DNA from: Microthrixaceae bacterium
GTDB taxonomy: Bacteria > Actinomycetota > Acidimicrobiia > Acidimicrobiales > Microtrichaceae
Length of the DNA: 64,000 nt
Reading direction: 5' to 3'
Assembly (NCBI GenBank): GCA_023957975.1
Contig: JAMLGM010000001.1
Span: forward strand, 496,001 to 560,000
A model generated the notes under the pieces. That model searched no databases. It was not told the DNA's origin and worked only from the letters and a program-made list of their open reading frames with translations. The position numbers were made by a program, and so were the translations under genes. Shown piece by piece: positions 63,457-64,000 of this stretch. Every line of letters starts with the position of its first letter. Positions within the stretch are counted from its first letter, which is position 1.

Positions 63457-64000
63457 CCGTTTGGCTGCCACCGTGTGGCAACCCAGACTTCATGGCTGTG
63501 GAGCAGATTGAGTTGTTCTCTGCCGACGAGTGTGCCGCGTTGATCTCGGCGGCGGACCCAACGCTTTGGACGTCCGCTCGCGTAACTGACAACGGATCTG
63601 CGTACGGTTCGGTAGACGCGAACGTTCGATCTGCGCTTACCCAGCCGATTCCCAGCACATACTTCGACCCTGTGGTCCAGCGGATCGTCCGAGCCATCGG
63701 AGCGCTCAACTCATCGCGCTGGCGATACGATCTGACCGGACTAGTTGCTTGGGATTTCCCGAGTCTGCTCCTGTACGATGCCGGGGCGATGGATCATTTC
63801 ACACAACACGTCGACGCTGGGGCCGAGAACTCCACACGGAAGTTGTCGTTTTCGCTGCAACTCAGTGACGGTGCTGACTACCGCGGAGGCGATCTCATCT
63901 TCGGTGGAGTTGCAGGACTAGCGAAGCGGGGTCGCGGTTGGATGACGGTGTTTCCGTCGATCTTGGCCCACGAGGTCACACCGACCATTGCCGGTCGTCG
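63453..64000 (+). CDS. PKHD-type 2OG-Fe(II) hydroxylase, cut by the right edge
   Basis: The visible 182 residues start at GTG 63453 in a GTGA overlap. DHFTQHVDAGAENSTRKLSFSLQL has the HxD facial-triad pair, GADYRGGDLIFG follows, and FPSILAHEVTP supplies the distal His, the layout of PKHD/PiuC-type hydroxylases and prolyl 4-hydroxylases. The C-terminus with the 2OG-binding Arg is just being reached. It is the third oxygenase of the operon. Confidence 0.85.
   Translation, partial: MTVWLPPCGNPDFMAVEQIELFSADECAALISAADPTLWTSARVTDNGSAYGSVDANVRSALTQPIPSTYFDPVVQRIVRAIGALNSSRWRYDLTGLVAWDFPSLLLYDAGAMDHFTQHVDAGAENSTRKLSFSLQLSDGADYRGGDLIFGGVAGLAKRGRGWMTVFPSILAHEVTPTIAGR

Noticed and set aside
1..64000. 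CRISPR array, tRNA or rRNA gene
   Set aside because: No regularly spaced repeats and no tRNA cloverleaf or rRNA-like stretch was seen on either strand.

Overview
The window is high-GC actinobacterial chromosome. F420-type oxidoreductase, many acyl-CoA/lipid enzymes, DUF3499, frequent GTG/TTG starts and the overall gene mix suggest a Gram-positive actinomycete relative such as an Acidimicrobiia-like lineage. That placement is an inference; the window has no rRNA or tRNA gene to anchor it.

Layout. 1-38.7 kb is an ordinary core-type region: a type IIA topoisomerase A subunit (cut by the left edge), a beta-helix surface protein, a MarR/ABC-exporter divergent pair, an F420 (LLM) oxidoreductase with an enoyl-CoA hydratase behind a KstR-like palindrome, an AAA ATPase, two Gfo/Idh/MocA oxidoreductases, a Tat lipoprotein, a 902-residue toroid/glycosyltransferase-like fusion, HlyIII, an M50 protease, two acyl-CoA dehydrogenases, glutathione peroxidase, SDRs, a D-aminoacylase-like amidohydrolase, an ABC-F protein, an alkylsulfatase-like MBL hydrolase, an SLC41/MgtE-like transporter, a nitronate monooxygenase-like enzyme and DUF3499. 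Several convergent junctions carry long hairpins, including a perfect 60-bp palindrome.

38.7-41 kb is a visibly more AT-rich islet: a secreted phospholipase A2-like protein, a small translationally coupled ORF and a lipoprotein. 41.0-43.75 kb is a nested transposon. An ISL3-family element with readable terminal inverted repeats cut off an acyltransferase-3 gene, and was itself hit by an IS110-family element. Removing the IS110 restores the ISL3 transposase frame exactly. The 5' non-coding end of the IS110 looks like a bridge RNA whose four guide segments match both the donor ends and the actual target.

43.7-56.6 kb is an exopolysaccharide/cell-surface glycan locus. It has a dTDP-3-acetamido-3,6-dideoxyhexose branch (FdtA-type isomerase fused to an acetyltransferase, DegT aminotransferase, N-acetyltransferase), three glycosyltransferases, an ABC exporter/flippase, a Wzz-BY-kinase fusion and a polymerase-like membrane protein. 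56.6-60.7 kb is an IS graveyard (IS256, IS1380, IS3) with frameshifted or truncated transposases.

60.8 kb to the right edge is a tight operon: a Tat-leader exported protein followed by three different 2OG-Fe(II)-oxygenase-type genes (JmjC/cupin-8, a small HxD protein, a PKHD-type hydroxylase), joined by ATGA/GTGA overlaps. I read it as a possible protein/peptide hydroxylation system acting on the exported protein. This and the bridge RNA are the two most interesting items.
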